Source: an uncultured Pseudomonadota bacterium (lineage in GTDB: Bacteria; Desulfobacterota; Desulfobacteria; Desulfobacterales; Desulfobacteraceae). Taken from it: 46,072 bases of DNA. Below, in pieces: positions 7,218 through 16,268 of the stretch. The stretch spans positions 1-46,072 of the forward strand of contig CALGRI010000196.1 in the NCBI GenBank assembly GCA_937880875.1, in the 5' to 3' direction. Position 1 is the first letter of the stretch. The number at the start of each line of letters is the position of its first letter. The translations under genes were made by a program, and so were the position numbers. The notes beneath the pieces were generated by a model that worked only from the letters and a program-made list of their open reading frames with translations, did no database searches and was not told the origin of the DNA.

Positions 7218-8372
7218 ATGAAAACTCAAAAATTCCAGACCGGCAGAGTGGCACTTGTCTCATTCTCTCATTTTATCCATGATATGTATACCAGTTTTCT
7301 TGCGCCATTACTGCCCTTAATCATAGAGAAACTGTCTTTGTCATTAAGCCAGGCAGGCCTTTTATCCACTGTTATGCAGATTCCAGCTCTGCTAAACCCT
7401 TTTATCGGACTGTTTGCAGATAACAAAGGCCTGGCCAGGTGGCTGGTTATTCTTGCCCCGACGTTCACTGCCATACCCATGAGTCTCATCTTAAATGCAT
7501 CCTCCTACTCTGTATTGCTGGTTCTGGTCTTTTTTGCCGGCATCAGCGTTGCACTATATCATGTTCCTTCGCCTGTCCTGATTGCAAAGTATTCCGGGGA
7601 GAAAAAGGGACGCGGCATGAGCCTTTTTATGACAGGCGGAGAATCTGCAAGAACCCTGGGGCCCATATTTGCTATAGCCGCCGTATCATTTTTGGGGATG
7701 GACCATTTTTATGTGGTTATAGGATTTGCAGTGTTAACATCAGTTCTGCTTTATTTTACCCTTGAAAAAGAGGAACAAAAAACTTCTTTTAAAAGAAACG
7801 GGTCTTTAAAGGCATCATTTCAAGAAATCAAACATGTGCTGATTCCATTGTCCGGCATTCTGGCGGCACGATCCTTTATGCACGCCTCCATGGGGGTTTT
7901 TCTAACGGTTTTTGTGGAAAGAGAGACAGGAAGTCTCTGGTACGGCGGTGCTGCCCTTGCTTTGTATGAGGCATTTGGTGTGGCAGGTGTGTTAAGCGCC
8001 GGAACTTTCAGTGACTGGCTGGGAAGACAAAGAGTATTGTTCTGGGTATTGGTGGCAGCACCCATCGCCATTTTAATATTTGTTTTTTCAACCGGCATTT
8101 TAAAAATTATCATGCTGGCTATTACCGGGTTTACTGTTCTTTCAACAACCCCTGTCATGCTGGCCATTATCCAGGAAAATGCAAAAGACCATCCTTCGGC
8201 AGCCAATGGCCTGTTTATGATGATCTCTTTTGCTGTCAGATCCATTGCTGTACTTTTAGCAGGAATAATTGGCGACCTGGCAGGCCTTGAGAATATGTTT
8301 ATTGTAAGTGCAGTCATCGGGTTTACAGCGATTCCCTTTTTATTAAAACTGGGCATTAAAATTAAGCATTAA
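7218..8372 (+). CDS. MFS transporter, fosmidomycin-resistance (Fsr) type
   Basis: This is a 384-aa inner-membrane protein with about twelve TM helices in two halves. The start of helix 1, SFSHFIHDMYTSFLAPLLP, is the signature of the Fsr/AraJ-like branch of the major facilitator superfamily. I start it at ATG 7218; an upstream TTG at 7191 lacks a ribosome site. It probably exports a small organic compound. The gene lies 15 bp before the DUF4438 gene and is likely co-transcribed with it. The substrate cannot be deduced. Confidence 0.87.
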   Translation: MKTQKFQTGRVALVSFSHFIHDMYTSFLAPLLPLIIEKLSLSLSQAGLLSTVMQIPALLNPFIGLFADNKGLARWLVILAPTFTAIPMSLILNASSYSVLLVLVFFAGISVALYHVPSPVLIAKYSGEKKGRGMSLFMTGGESARTLGPIFAIAAVSFLGMDHFYVVIGFAVLTSVLLYFTLEKEEQKTSFKRNGSLKASFQEIKHVLIPLSGILAARSFMHASMGVFLTVFVERETGSLWYGGAALALYEAFGVAGVLSAGTFSDWLGRQRVLFWVLVAAPIAILIFVFSTGILKIIMLAITGFTVLSTTPVMLAIIQENAKDHPSAANGLFMMISFAVRSIAVLLAGIIGDLAGLENMFIVSAVIGFTAIPFLLKLGIKIKH

Positions 8373-8387
8373 AATATGGAGATAATA

Positions 8388-9305
8388 ATGTTAAAAACCA
8401 ATGAAGACAGGCTTGTTGAAATAGCCATGCAGTGCGAACCAGGGCCTCCTCGGATCAGACCCGGCTGGAAGGTGGATCATGAAGGCAAGCCCTTTCTCCT
8501 TCCTGGTATTGGTGGTATTACTTTAAATATCCGGGTGGGAGATTCGGCTTTCGGGCTTGCCGGAGACCATATTGAGCCCTGCGTCAGTTGTTCGGCAAAT
8601 GCGGAAAAACCCATGGAATTTCCAAATAATTCACTCCAGCTTTTATCCTGTGTGGGCAATAAGGCTATTATTGTATCTGGAGATGCAAAGGGTGAAAAAG
8701 GCATTGTTACAGGCCACCATGGAGGCTCGGAACATGTCATGATCGATTTTCCGAAAAAGGTTCTCAATTTGCTGACCTATGATGATAAAATAATGATTCA
8801 AACAAAAGGCCAGGGTCTGAAATTGATGGATTACCCTGGCATCAAGCTGTTTAACCTTGATCCCGGTCTTTTAAAAAAAATGAAAATTAAAAGGATGCCG
8901 GACAACAGGCTTAAGGTGCCTGTAACAACCATTGTGCCGGCCCAGTGTATGGGATCAGGCCTTGGTTCAGCCCATGTTGCAGCCGGAGATTATGATGTAA
9001 TGACCAGTGATCCTGGCACTGTTAAGAAATATAAATTAGACAGGCTTAAATTCGGTGATTTTGTGGCCTTGCTTGACCATGATAATTCCTATGGCAGGGC
9101 ATTTGTAAAAGGTGCGATCAGTATTGGTATTGTGGTTCATTCAGATTGTCTGCTTGCAGGACACGGTCCCGGTATATCCACTTTGATGACCTGTTCTTTA
9201 CCCTTGATTGAGCCTGTTCTGGATGCAAAAGCTAACATTGCCGATCTCCTGCAAATAGGAACAAAAAGAAAAAAACCTAGTCCAAAAACAATTAAGATGG
9301 ATTAA
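8388..9305 (+). CDS. DUF4438 family protein
   Basis: The protein has 305 aa. I start it at ATG 8388, with GGAG six bases upstream; the ATG at 8376 overlaps that site. It matches DUF4438, a family of soluble proteins of unknown function found in anaerobes and Thermotogales. Conserved-looking blocks are [42 protein letters not shown] and [18 protein letters not shown]. The Gly-rich GHGPG segment and several His/Asp residues suggest an enzyme or a ligand-binding protein, but no reaction is known. It sits between the exporter and the RNA methyltransferase. Confidence 0.83.
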   Translation: MLKTNEDRLVEIAMQCEPGPPRIRPGWKVDHEGKPFLLPGIGGITLNIRVGDSAFGLAGDHIEPCVSCSANAEKPMEFPNNSLQLLSCVGNKAIIVSGDAKGEKGIVTGHHGGSEHVMIDFPKKVLNLLTYDDKIMIQTKGQGLKLMDYPGIKLFNLDPGLLKKMKIKRMPDNRLKVPVTTIVPAQCMGSGLGSAHVAAGDYDVMTSDPGTVKKYKLDRLKFGDFVALLDHDNSYGRAFVKGAISIGIVVHSDCLLAGHGPGISTLMTCSLPLIEPVLDAKANIADLLQIGTKRKKPSPKTIKMD

Positions 9306-9310
9306 AAAAG

Positions 9311-10516
9311 TTGAATACAACTAAGAAAACTATCCTTCAAAAAGGAAAAGGCAAGACCAGGAAACAGGCAAAACTTGAATATCTGTATGAAAAAGAATCA
9401 TTGTATTTTGCTCAGATTGCCGAAAGTGTAAAAGACATTGCCATAAAAGAACTCAGAAACTTAGGGGCTTATGATTTAAAACCGGTTTTCAGAGGGATAT
9501 GGTTTAAGGCAACAAAAAAAGATTTTTACCGGATTACATATTTCTCAAGACTTATTTCAAGGATCCTGGCACCCCTTGTTTCCTTTGAATGCCATGACAA
9601 GGATGACCTGTATAAGGCGGCCAGGAAAATAAGATGGGAAGAATTCTTAACTCCTGAAAAAACCTTTTCCATTATGGCCAATGTATCTGAATCAGACATT
9701 ACCCATTCCAATTTTGCAGGTCTGCGGGTCAAAGATGCCATAGCCGATTATTTCAGGGACAGGGCCAACAAAAGACCGAATGTGGATTCAAAAGTGCCTT
9801 ATATCACCATCAATATCCATATTCATAAAAATTTGGCAACCCTTACCATTGATGCCTCGGGCGGGCCGTTGCACAAACGCGGTTACAGGGAAGAATCTGT
9901 ATCAGCACCCATGCAGGAGACCGTTGCCGCAGCCATTATCAGATTGTCTGAATGGGATGGAAACTTGCCCTTGTATGATCCCATGTGCGGATCAGGGACG
10001 CTTTTGTGCGAAGCCCTCATGATGTATTGCCAGATACCGGCACAAATATTTCGAACCAGTTTTGGATTTGAAAGACTGCCGGATTTTGATGCCATTTTAT
10101 GGGAGCAGATTAAAAAAGATGCCCGGGATAATTTCAGGGATCTTAAAAAGGGCCTGATTTCGGGAAGTGATGTGTCTGAGCAGTCTGTTAATGCTGTTAA
10201 AACCAATATTATGGGACTTCATTTCGGCAGTGAAATTACCATAGAACAAAAAGACTTTCAGGATATTGAATCCATAGACAACAGTGTGATTGTTACCAAC
10301 CCTCCCTATGGTATCCGAATGGGAAAAGAGCAAAATCTTAATAAGTTTTATGAAAATTTTGGTCTTTTTTTAAAAAATAAATGCAGAAAATCAACGGCTT
10401 TTGTATATTTTGGAGAACCCAGATATATTAAAAAAGTTCCCCTGTCCCCATCCTGGAAACGTCCTTTGAAAATTGGCGGTCTTGATGGCAAACTTGTGAA
10501 ATACGAATTATATTAA
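9311..10516 (+). CDS. THUMP-domain class I SAM-dependent RNA methyltransferase (RlmL-like)
   Basis: The protein has 401 aa and starts at TTG 9311, five bases after the DUF4438 stop. An N-terminal THUMP domain (about residues 30-175) presents RNA. A Rossmann methyltransferase domain follows with the SAM motif YDPMCGSGT and the catalytic NPPYG motif of N2-guanine methyltransferases. The organisation equals the N-terminal half of E. coli RlmL, which makes m2G2445 in 23S rRNA; the second, RlmK-like half is absent. A 23S rRNA guanine-N2 role is therefore likely. An N-terminal basic extension (about 25 residues rich in K) may help RNA binding. Confidence 0.88.
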   Translation: MNTTKKTILQKGKGKTRKQAKLEYLYEKESLYFAQIAESVKDIAIKELRNLGAYDLKPVFRGIWFKATKKDFYRITYFSRLISRILAPLVSFECHDKDDLYKAARKIRWEEFLTPEKTFSIMANVSESDITHSNFAGLRVKDAIADYFRDRANKRPNVDSKVPYITINIHIHKNLATLTIDASGGPLHKRGYREESVSAPMQETVAAAIIRLSEWDGNLPLYDPMCGSGTLLCEALMMYCQIPAQIFRTSFGFERLPDFDAILWEQIKKDARDNFRDLKKGLISGSDVSEQSVNAVKTNIMGLHFGSEITIEQKDFQDIESIDNSVIVTNPPYGIRMGKEQNLNKFYENFGLFLKNKCRKSTAFVYFGEPRYIKKVPLSPSWKRPLKIGGLDGKLVKYELY

Positions 10517-10539
10517 ATTCAACTGAGAATAGTTAAAAT

Positions 10540-10707
10540 ATGGAAAAGTCAAATAAGGGTGGACAATACACATGCAATGAATACAGAGAGGAGATGATCC
10601 TTTTGGGATTGCAGAAAAGGCTTTCTTCCAAAGGATTAACTCAGAAAGAAAAGGAAAGCCTTTTAAACGAGATTGCTAAAGTTGAAAAGCAGATGGGACT
10701 GGATTAA
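10540..10707 (+). CDS. Conserved 55-aa small protein
   Basis: A short open frame starts at ATG 10540, 24 bp after the methyltransferase gene. It encodes MEKSNKGGQYTCNEYREEM, then LLGLQKRLSSKGLTQKEKESLL and ends KVEKQMGLD. The composition is that of a real protein: an N-terminal CNEYREEM segment and two charged amphipathic helices. I recall similar YTCNEYREEM miniproteins from other deltaproteobacteria, but could not check this. Its stop overlaps the stop of the convergent ctlX gene by four bases. Function unknown. Confidence 0.7.
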   Translation: MEKSNKGGQYTCNEYREEMILLGLQKRLSSKGLTQKEKESLLNEIAKVEKQMGLD

Positions 10708-11663
10708 CTAATTTCCTTTTCTCTGATGGAAAAAATTTCCGCCATCATACATCTGGCACTGCCGCCACCAATGTTTTCTATGAAAGACAGATCAAAACTT
10801 AAGATTTCACCATATTGTTCAAGAAATTTTTTCTGATCCTTTGTAAATCCCTGCCTGGCTTTTTCAGACATCACAATAAAGGATTCATTTTTCTGGTTTC
10901 TCACCTCAAGAATATTGCCACAAAAATGGTTTTCCATCTGGTCCATGGTTATTTCCATGACATCAAAGGATTTGTTTAAGGTTTCAAGGACATGGTTCCT
11001 CTGTTTTTTATCTGAAATGCAGGCAAGACATATAACCGCGTATTTTTCTCCAAGGCTCATCATGACATTGGTGTGGTAGATGGGGTTTCCTGAAGAACTT
11101 TTTGTATCAAACAAAATTCCTTCACGGTAAAATCTTAAGCGGATAAAATTGTCAAACTGATCTGGATGGCATCGCTCAGACCGCGCAGCATACACCACTT
11201 CATCAACATGATCTATGATCAGGCTGCCCGTGCCTTCCAGAAACTTTTTGGGTTCATCAATTCTTCCTACATTGATGCAATTGCGAATGGTATATCTATT
11301 TTCATTGAGAAGTTTTTCTATCTCCAGAAGCCGCCTTTCAGCTTTTCTGTTTCTTGCCATCATGGGATAGGTTAAAATGGTACCATCATGTTCCGTGGAA
11401 AACCAGTTGTTAGGGAAAATAGCATCCGGTGTTGTGATATCGTGGTTAATGGGCGGTTCCAGTATGAGCACGGTTATCCCTTTACTTCTAAGACCATCCA
11501 CCATGGCTTGAAATTCTTTATTGGCTTTTTTTTTCAGTTCCTCCTGGCCTAGTGCCGGTTTTTTCTGGAATTCATTGTCAAACCCTGTTTCAATATTATA
11601 CCCAAAATCCCTGGGCCTGACCATGAGGACTGTATCGGCTGTCCTGGTAATTTTTATTTCCAT
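10704..11663 (-). CDS. ctlX: Citrulline-utilisation hydrolase / amidinotransferase-fold protein CtlX
   Basis: This 319-aa enzyme of the guanidine-modifying (arginine deiminase/amidinotransferase) superfamily has the pentein-fold motifs typical of the CtlX branch: PDAIFPNNWFST, LEGTGSLIIDH, NPIYHTNVMMSLG and the C-terminal GGGSARCMMAE with the nucleophilic Cys. CtlX proteins are linked to citrulline use in Francisella and to arginine/citrulline hydrolysis elsewhere. The gene is monocistronic. It would act in the cytosol on a ureido or guanidino substrate. The family call is firm, but citrulline as the actual substrate here is not shown by the sequence. Confidence 0.85.
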   Translation of the reverse strand: MEIKITRTADTVLMVRPRDFGYNIETGFDNEFQKKPALGQEELKKKANKEFQAMVDGLRSKGITVLILEPPINHDITTPDAIFPNNWFSTEHDGTILTYPMMARNRKAERRLLEIEKLLNENRYTIRNCINVGRIDEPKKFLEGTGSLIIDHVDEVVYAARSERCHPDQFDNFIRLRFYREGILFDTKSSSGNPIYHTNVMMSLGEKYAVICLACISDKKQRNHVLETLNKSFDVMEITMDQMENHFCGNILEVRNQKNESFIVMSEKARQGFTKDQKKFLEQYGEILSFDLSFIENIGGGSARCMMAEIFSIREKEIS

Positions 11664-11946
11664 GTTTTAATTTGTCCCGGGTTTAAATATTAGAATAGGT
11701 CCTTTGCGATTATACAAATCATCTTTTAATTGTTCAATCCAGACAACAAATAATTAAAACCAGATAAGAAAAATTTATCAAAAAGTCAATATTTAACAAC
11801 TATTAAGGCAGGGGTTTTGGAATATTTACATGGGTTGCCCAGGGCAGGGTTTCTCTTCCATTGCATTCTTATGCTGTTTTTAATATACTTTAATCAAAAA
11901 AATTCTGGGTTAACAATATATCAAATCTTTACAAAGGGTTATACAG
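11664..11946. other. Divergent intergenic region, no defined element
   Basis: This 283-bp, A/T-rich stretch separates the divergent ctlX and PEP-binding-domain genes and must hold both promoters. I found no convincing -35/-10 pair, sigma-54 site or palindrome long enough to name, and no open frame with a ribosome site. Confidence 0.4.
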
Positions 11947-14900
11947 ATGAATACTCCCACTGAATCGACAAAGGCGACGTCTCTCAAGCTATATCATGAA
12001 TTAATGGCCAATAAAGTGGGTGACATTCTTTTGGTATCCTGCCCCTATGATGCATTTATCATGGAGGAGGAAGGCCGTCTTTCAACAAGAATCATAAATG
12101 AATACAAGGGGCTTAATCTGTCAAAACCCCCAAGGCTTACATGGGCATCCTCTGCTTCAGAGGCGTTTCAAAAGCTTGAGGAGAAAAAATTTGATTTAAT
12201 CCTTGCCATGCCAAGCCTGGATGAAATGGATGTATATTCCTTTGGTGCAAAGGTAAAGCAAAAATATACTGATCTGCCCTTTTTTATGCTGCTTCATAAT
12301 ACCTGCGATATTGATCAATATATCTGTGTAGACAATTCTACGGCCATTGACCGGACATACATCTGGGGTGGCAATGCAGACCTTTTGCTGGCCATTATCA
12401 AAAATTTTGAAGATGAAATGAATGTTGCCTTTGATACTGCGAATGCCAATGTCAGGGTGATCATTCTGGTGGAGGATTCACCCTATCATTTTTCCTCCTT
12501 TTTACCCGTGCTTTACAAACAGATTGTGATGCAGACACAGTCTGTTATTGATGAATCCATTAATGAAGAACACAGGCTGTTAAAAATGAGGGGTCGTCCT
12601 AAAGTATTGGTTGCCCACAACTATGAAGAGGCTATGGTTCTTTATGAAAAATATAAACCTTTTCTGTTATCTGTTTTTTCTGACATGCGGTATCCGAAAA
12701 ACGGGGTATTGGATGAGCTTGCAGGGTACAAGCTTTTAACAAAAATCAAAAAGGAAATTCCAGATCTGCCTGTTCTGATTCTGAGCACTGAAGATCATAA
12801 CGAGGCAAAGGTGGTTGATATTCCTGCCGTGTTTATCAATAAAAATTCAAGCAATTTAAATGATCAGATTAAAAGTTTTTTTGTTTCCTATCTTGGGTTT
12901 GGTGCTTTTGTGTTTCGCATGCCAAATGGTGAGGAAATTGCCAGGGCCAGTGACCTGAGGGCCATTGAAAAACTTTTGTCTGAAATTCCCGATGAATCCA
13001 TTGTTTATCATGCCATGAACAATGATTTTTCAAGATGGTTCATGGCCAGAAGTGAAATTGAATTTGCACTCAGGCTCAAACCTTATACAATCAGTGATTT
13101 TCACGACCCTAAAGATATGAAGAAGTTCTTGATTGATAGTATTCATGCCCGACGAAAGGGATCAAGGCAGGGTCAGATTATTGATTTTGATTCTGAAAAA
13201 TTTGATTCAGATACGGATTTTATGAAAATCGGGACGGGGTCACTTGGTGGGAAGGCCAGGGGCCTGGCTTTTATGGCCTCCCAGATCAGGCGGGACACTT
13301 CTTTGCGGGATAAGTTTCCAGACGTGGACATCAGTATTCCCCAGACCTTTGTGATTTCAACGGAAGGGTTTAAAACCTTTATTGAGACGAATGATCTGGC
13401 AAAGCTTCTTGAATCTGACGAGAAATTGGAAGATAACCAGATTGTTGAACAATTTATCCAGGCCAGGTTTCCCAACGCCTTGAGAAAAAGCCTGAGCGCT
13501 TATCTGCAAAGTGTCAAATATCCCATTGCAGTCCGGTCTTCCTCGCTTTTTGAAGATGCTCATTATCAACCCTTTGCAGGACTTTATAATACCTATATGC
13601 TGCCAAATTCACATCCAGATCTTGAAAAACGGCTTGAACAATTGATCATGGCTGTTAAACTGGTTTATGCTTCTACCTATCTTAAGGCACCAAGGTCCTA
13701 TGCAAAAGCCACCATGCATCGAACCGAAGATGAGGAAATGGCCGTGGTTCTTCAGCAATTGACGGGCATGGCATATAACAACTATTTTTACCCGTCCATT
13801 TCAGGTGTGGCCCAGTCCTATAATTTTTATCCCATCTCCCATTTAAAAGCAGAAGAAGGGGTTACCTATATTGCTCTTGGGCTTGGGAAAATTGTCATGG
13901 AAGGTGGCCGGACATTAAGATTTTGTCCGAAATATTCCCAGTTTTTACCCCAGTTTTCCGCTTTGGATGATATTCTTGAAAATTCTCAAAAATATTTTTA
14001 TGCCTTAAAACTTGACGAATTCCCGATTGATGAGAAATCCATATCCGGCTCCACTGAAGATCTTACCCTTGCAAAACTTGATTTAACTGATGCAACGGAT
14101 CACCCCGTTGTCCGGTTCTTGTCCTCAACTTTTTATGCCCAGGATAACAGGATCAGGGACTCTTTTTCCAATAAAGGATTCCCTGTATTAACCTTTGCCA
14201 ATATTTTAAAATATAATTCGTTTCCTTTGGCAAAAATTCTTGAAGAGGTCACAAAAATAGGCAGTAAATGGATGGGGTCTTCTGTTGAGGTTGAGTTTGC
14301 AGTTAATCTGCCCCAGGACGAGCAGCAAAAACCCCAGTTCTCGCTGCTTCAAATCCGGCCCATGGGCCGTTATAAACAAAATATGGGCGTTCAAATAAGC
14401 AAAAAAGAGATCCAGGAGGCGTTTGCGTATTCCACCCTCTCGCTTGGGAATGGAGAATATAAGGATATCTATGATGTGGTGTATGTGGACCCTGAAACCT
14501 TTGATTCTGGAAAAACCATGGAAATCGCAGGAGAAATAAACAAAATTAATGCCTTGTTTAATGGAAACGGCAAAAAATACGTTTTGATCGGGCCGGGCAG
14601 ATGGGGATCTTCTGACCGGTGGCTGGGAATTCCCGTGGTCTGGAATGATATTTCCAATGTAGGGGTGATGGTGGAAACAACCATTGAAAGCATTAAAGCT
14701 GATCCGTCCCAGGGTTCCCACTTTTTTCAAAATATTACCTCCCTTGGGATCAGCTATATTACCATTTCCAATAAGGGGGACGATTTTATTGATTATGAAT
14801 TTTTCAAGTGCCAGGACTGTAAAAACACAACAGCTTATTTAAAACATATAAAATTTGAAAATCCCATAAAAATCCTGGTGGATGGAAAGACATCCCAGGC

Positions 14901-14967
14901 AGTATTGATGCCCTATAAAAATGAAGAATTGGATATGATCATGGATGACATTCCAGTCATCCTCTAA
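11947..14967 (+). CDS. Receiver-domain / PEP-synthase-type ATP-grasp fusion protein
   Basis: This is a large 1006-aa cytosolic protein. Residues about 25-155 form a degenerate receiver-like domain. Residues about 168-315 form a second receiver domain with acidic pair E176-D177, a candidate phosphoacceptor D246 in FSDMRYP and K299. From about 425 there is a PEP/pyruvate-binding ATP-grasp domain like that of PEP synthase and PPDK: GSLGGKARGL (431-440), IAVRSSSLFED around 527-537, and LLQIRPMGR. The central phosphohistidine domain and the C-terminal PEP/pyruvate TIM barrel of PPDK are missing, so ordinary PEP synthesis is not possible. A final segment has a GPGRWGSSDRWLGIP motif and a CQDC pair. 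A signalling or protein-phosphorylating role is an inference. Confidence 0.8.
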   Translation: MNTPTESTKATSLKLYHELMANKVGDILLVSCPYDAFIMEEEGRLSTRIINEYKGLNLSKPPRLTWASSASEAFQKLEEKKFDLILAMPSLDEMDVYSFGAKVKQKYTDLPFFMLLHNTCDIDQYICVDNSTAIDRTYIWGGNADLLLAIIKNFEDEMNVAFDTANANVRVIILVEDSPYHFSSFLPVLYKQIVMQTQSVIDESINEEHRLLKMRGRPKVLVAHNYEEAMVLYEKYKPFLLSVFSDMRYPKNGVLDELAGYKLLTKIKKEIPDLPVLILSTEDHNEAKVVDIPAVFINKNSSNLNDQIKSFFVSYLGFGAFVFRMPNGEEIARASDLRAIEKLLSEIPDESIVYHAMNNDFSRWFMARSEIEFALRLKPYTISDFHDPKDMKKFLIDSIHARRKGSRQGQIIDFDSEKFDSDTDFMKIGTGSLGGKARGLAFMASQIRRDTSLRDKFPDVDISIPQTFVISTEGFKTFIETNDLAKLLESDEKLEDNQIVEQFIQARFPNALRKSLSAYLQSVKYPIAVRSSSLFEDAHYQPFAGLYNTYMLPNSHPDLEKRLEQLIMAVKLVYASTYLKAPRSYAKATMHRTEDEEMAVVLQQLTGMAYNNYFYPSISGVAQSYNFYPISHLKAEEGVTYIALGLGKIVMEGGRTLRFCPKYSQFLPQFSALDDILENSQKYFYALKLDEFPIDEKSISGSTEDLTLAKLDLTDATDHPVVRFLSSTFYAQDNRIRDSFSNKGFPVLTFANILKYNSFPLAKILEEVTKIGSKWMGSSVEVEFAVNLPQDEQQKPQFSLLQIRPMGRYKQNMGVQISKKEIQEAFAYSTLSLGNGEYKDIYDVVYVDPETFDSGKTMEIAGEINKINALFNGNGKKYVLIGPGRWGSSDRWLGIPVVWNDISNVGVMVETTIESIKADPSQGSHFFQNITSLGISYITISNKGDDFIDYEFFKCQDCKNTTAYLKHIKFENPIKILVDGKTSQAVLMPYKNEELDMIMDDIPVIL

Positions 14968-14985
14968 AGAAATGGTTTTGCTGTT

Positions 14986-15750
14986 TTATTTCTGGGCAGA
15001 CAGTTTCTTTGTGATTTTGTCGGCAGCAGCCAGGGTTTGTTCAATAATGGACGGCATCTTTTTTCTGGACATGGAAGCCTTAAATCCAACCACCCAGATA
15101 GCCAGAACATAGGCACCATAGCCTTTGACAGGTGCTACAACCGCTCGGACGCCTGAAATATATTCTTCATCATCCGTGGCAAAGCCATTTTCTCGAACTT
15201 TTTCCAATTCTCTGGCATAGTTCACAGGATCAATAATAGTATTGGCCGTGAACTTGACCAAAGGATTTGAGTTTAGATATTTTTGTGCATCTTTTACTTC
15301 CATTTGGGATAAAAACAGTTTTCCAATGGCCCCTGCCAGCAATGGAAGGGTTGTGCCAATGGGAGATGTAATTTTAAAGTCTTTTCTGGATTCCACAATA
15401 TCGATAACTGTTACCTTGTGGGCATTCCTGATGCCAAGAAATACAGACTCCTGGCATTGTTCCATCAGCTCTTCCATAAAGGGGCGGGCAATATTTTTAA
15501 AATCAAGCCTTTCATAGGCTGCTTTCCCAAGTTCCATAAGGGTAATGCCGGTGCTATATTTTTTTGAAACAGGGTTGCGTAGAATGGCACCCAGGTCCTC
15601 AAGGGCGGCAGTGATGCCGTGAACCGTGCTTTTGCTGATATCCAAACGACTTGAAATTTCACTGATTTTTAAACCCTGGCTGCTTTTTGAAATTACATCC
15701 AGTATGAGAAAAGCCTTTTTAACAATGGGTGCCTGATATTTTTTTGTCAT
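14986..15750 (-). CDS. IclR-family transcriptional regulator
   Basis: This is a 254-aa regulator with an N-terminal winged HTH (KAFLILDVISKS ... KISEISSRLDISKSTVHGITAALEDLG, about residues 10-60) and a C-terminal IclR effector domain (about 75-250) with SPIGTTLPLLAGAIGKLFL. It diverges from the aldehyde oxidoreductase operon and probably controls it together with itself. Two similar palindromic sites in the shared region (15752-15770 and 15837-15855) are candidate operators; the first begins two bases from its own start codon. IclR proteins bind small carboxylic or aromatic effectors. The effector here is unknown. Confidence 0.9.
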   Translation of the reverse strand: MTKKYQAPIVKKAFLILDVISKSSQGLKISEISSRLDISKSTVHGITAALEDLGAILRNPVSKKYSTGITLMELGKAAYERLDFKNIARPFMEELMEQCQESVFLGIRNAHKVTVIDIVESRKDFKITSPIGTTLPLLAGAIGKLFLSQMEVKDAQKYLNSNPLVKFTANTIIDPVNYARELEKVRENGFATDDEEYISGVRAVVAPVKGYGAYVLAIWVVGFKASMSRKKMPSIIEQTLAAADKITKKLSAQK

Positions 15751-15751
15751 T

Positions 15752-15770
15752 GTTCACCATAATGAATTTT
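15752..15770. promoter_or_regulatory. Candidate IclR operator 1
   Basis: The sequence GTTCACCATAATGAATTTT contains a TTCA-N6-TGAA dyad and matches operator 2 at 16 of 19 positions. It overlaps the translation leader of the iclR gene on the minus strand, which suggests autoregulation. Confidence 0.45.
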
Positions 15771-15799
15771 TTTATATTACAATACAGCTAAAAATTAGC

Positions 15800-15830
15800 T
15801 TGACAACTATATAATAATAATATTTATTAT
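15800..15830 (+). promoter_or_regulatory. Candidate sigma-70 promoter of the aldehyde oxidoreductase operon
   Basis: A perfect -35 box TTGACA lies at 15800-15805, with A/T-rich -10 candidates TATTTA (15821) or TATTAT (15825) at 15 or 19 bp spacing. Operator 2 begins seven bases downstream. The leader to the first gene would then be about 170 nt. Confidence 0.45.
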
Positions 15831-15836
15831 ATTCGT

Positions 15837-15855
15837 GTTCATTATTATGAATTTT
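15837..15855. promoter_or_regulatory. Candidate IclR operator 2
   Basis: The sequence GTTCATTATTATGAATTTT holds a perfect TTCAT-N4-ATGAA dyad. It is a direct repeat of operator 1, 85 bp away (about eight helical turns), and lies just downstream of the candidate TTGACA promoter, a position suited to repression. Confidence 0.45.
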
Positions 15856-16003
15856 AATAAAATGCAATAATTAATTGTGCACTTGTCATGGGCCGGGCGG
15901 GATAAAATAAATTGTTTTAGCGATAAGTCATTTTGTCACGATAGGCTCAATAAAGGTAAAGAGTTTATTTTTATATATTAATCCTTAACAAAGGAGGGTC
16001 ACT

Positions 16004-16267
16004 ATGGCAGTAGATACCAATAAGATGTCAGGTGCCGAAAGTCTGCGTAAAACCAGAACCTATGGTAAATTTAGATGCCATAATCCAACCTGTATGGGCA
16101 GGCTGGAACCTAAGCCGGGTGACAAACATGTGAAATGTCCGGTTTGTACCTGTGAATTCCGTGTTGCATGGATTCGGCCTGATTTTCCAAGAATCCGCGG
16201 ACCTGTCTGGGAAGTAAATAAAAAACTTGCCGATGCAGCATTCAAAAAAAAGATGGAGGGTAAATAA
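16004..16267 (+). CDS. Small zinc-ribbon protein of the aldehyde oxidoreductase operon
   Basis: This 87-aa protein follows a strong AAAGGAGGG ribosome site. It carries a CHNPTC motif and a CPVCTC motif about 20 residues later, enough for one zinc ribbon (about residues 25-55); the remainder is basic and lacks a signal peptide. It is the first gene of the AOR operon, and the ribosome site of the AOR gene lies inside its 3' end, so the two are coupled. It may be an accessory or maturation factor, or a regulator of the enzyme. I do not recognise a named family. Confidence 0.78.
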   Translation: MAVDTNKMSGAESLRKTRTYGKFRCHNPTCMGRLEPKPGDKHVKCPVCTCEFRVAWIRPDFPRIRGPVWEVNKKLADAAFKKKMEGK

Positions 16268-16268
16268 T

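Noticed and set aside
7820-8356. 178-aa minus-strand open frame
   Set aside because: Shadow of the MFS transporter gene, whose helices are clear on the plus strand.
11947-14967. PEP synthase or PPDK
   Set aside because: The phosphohistidine domain and PEP/pyruvate barrel are missing, and receiver-like domains occupy the N-terminus.
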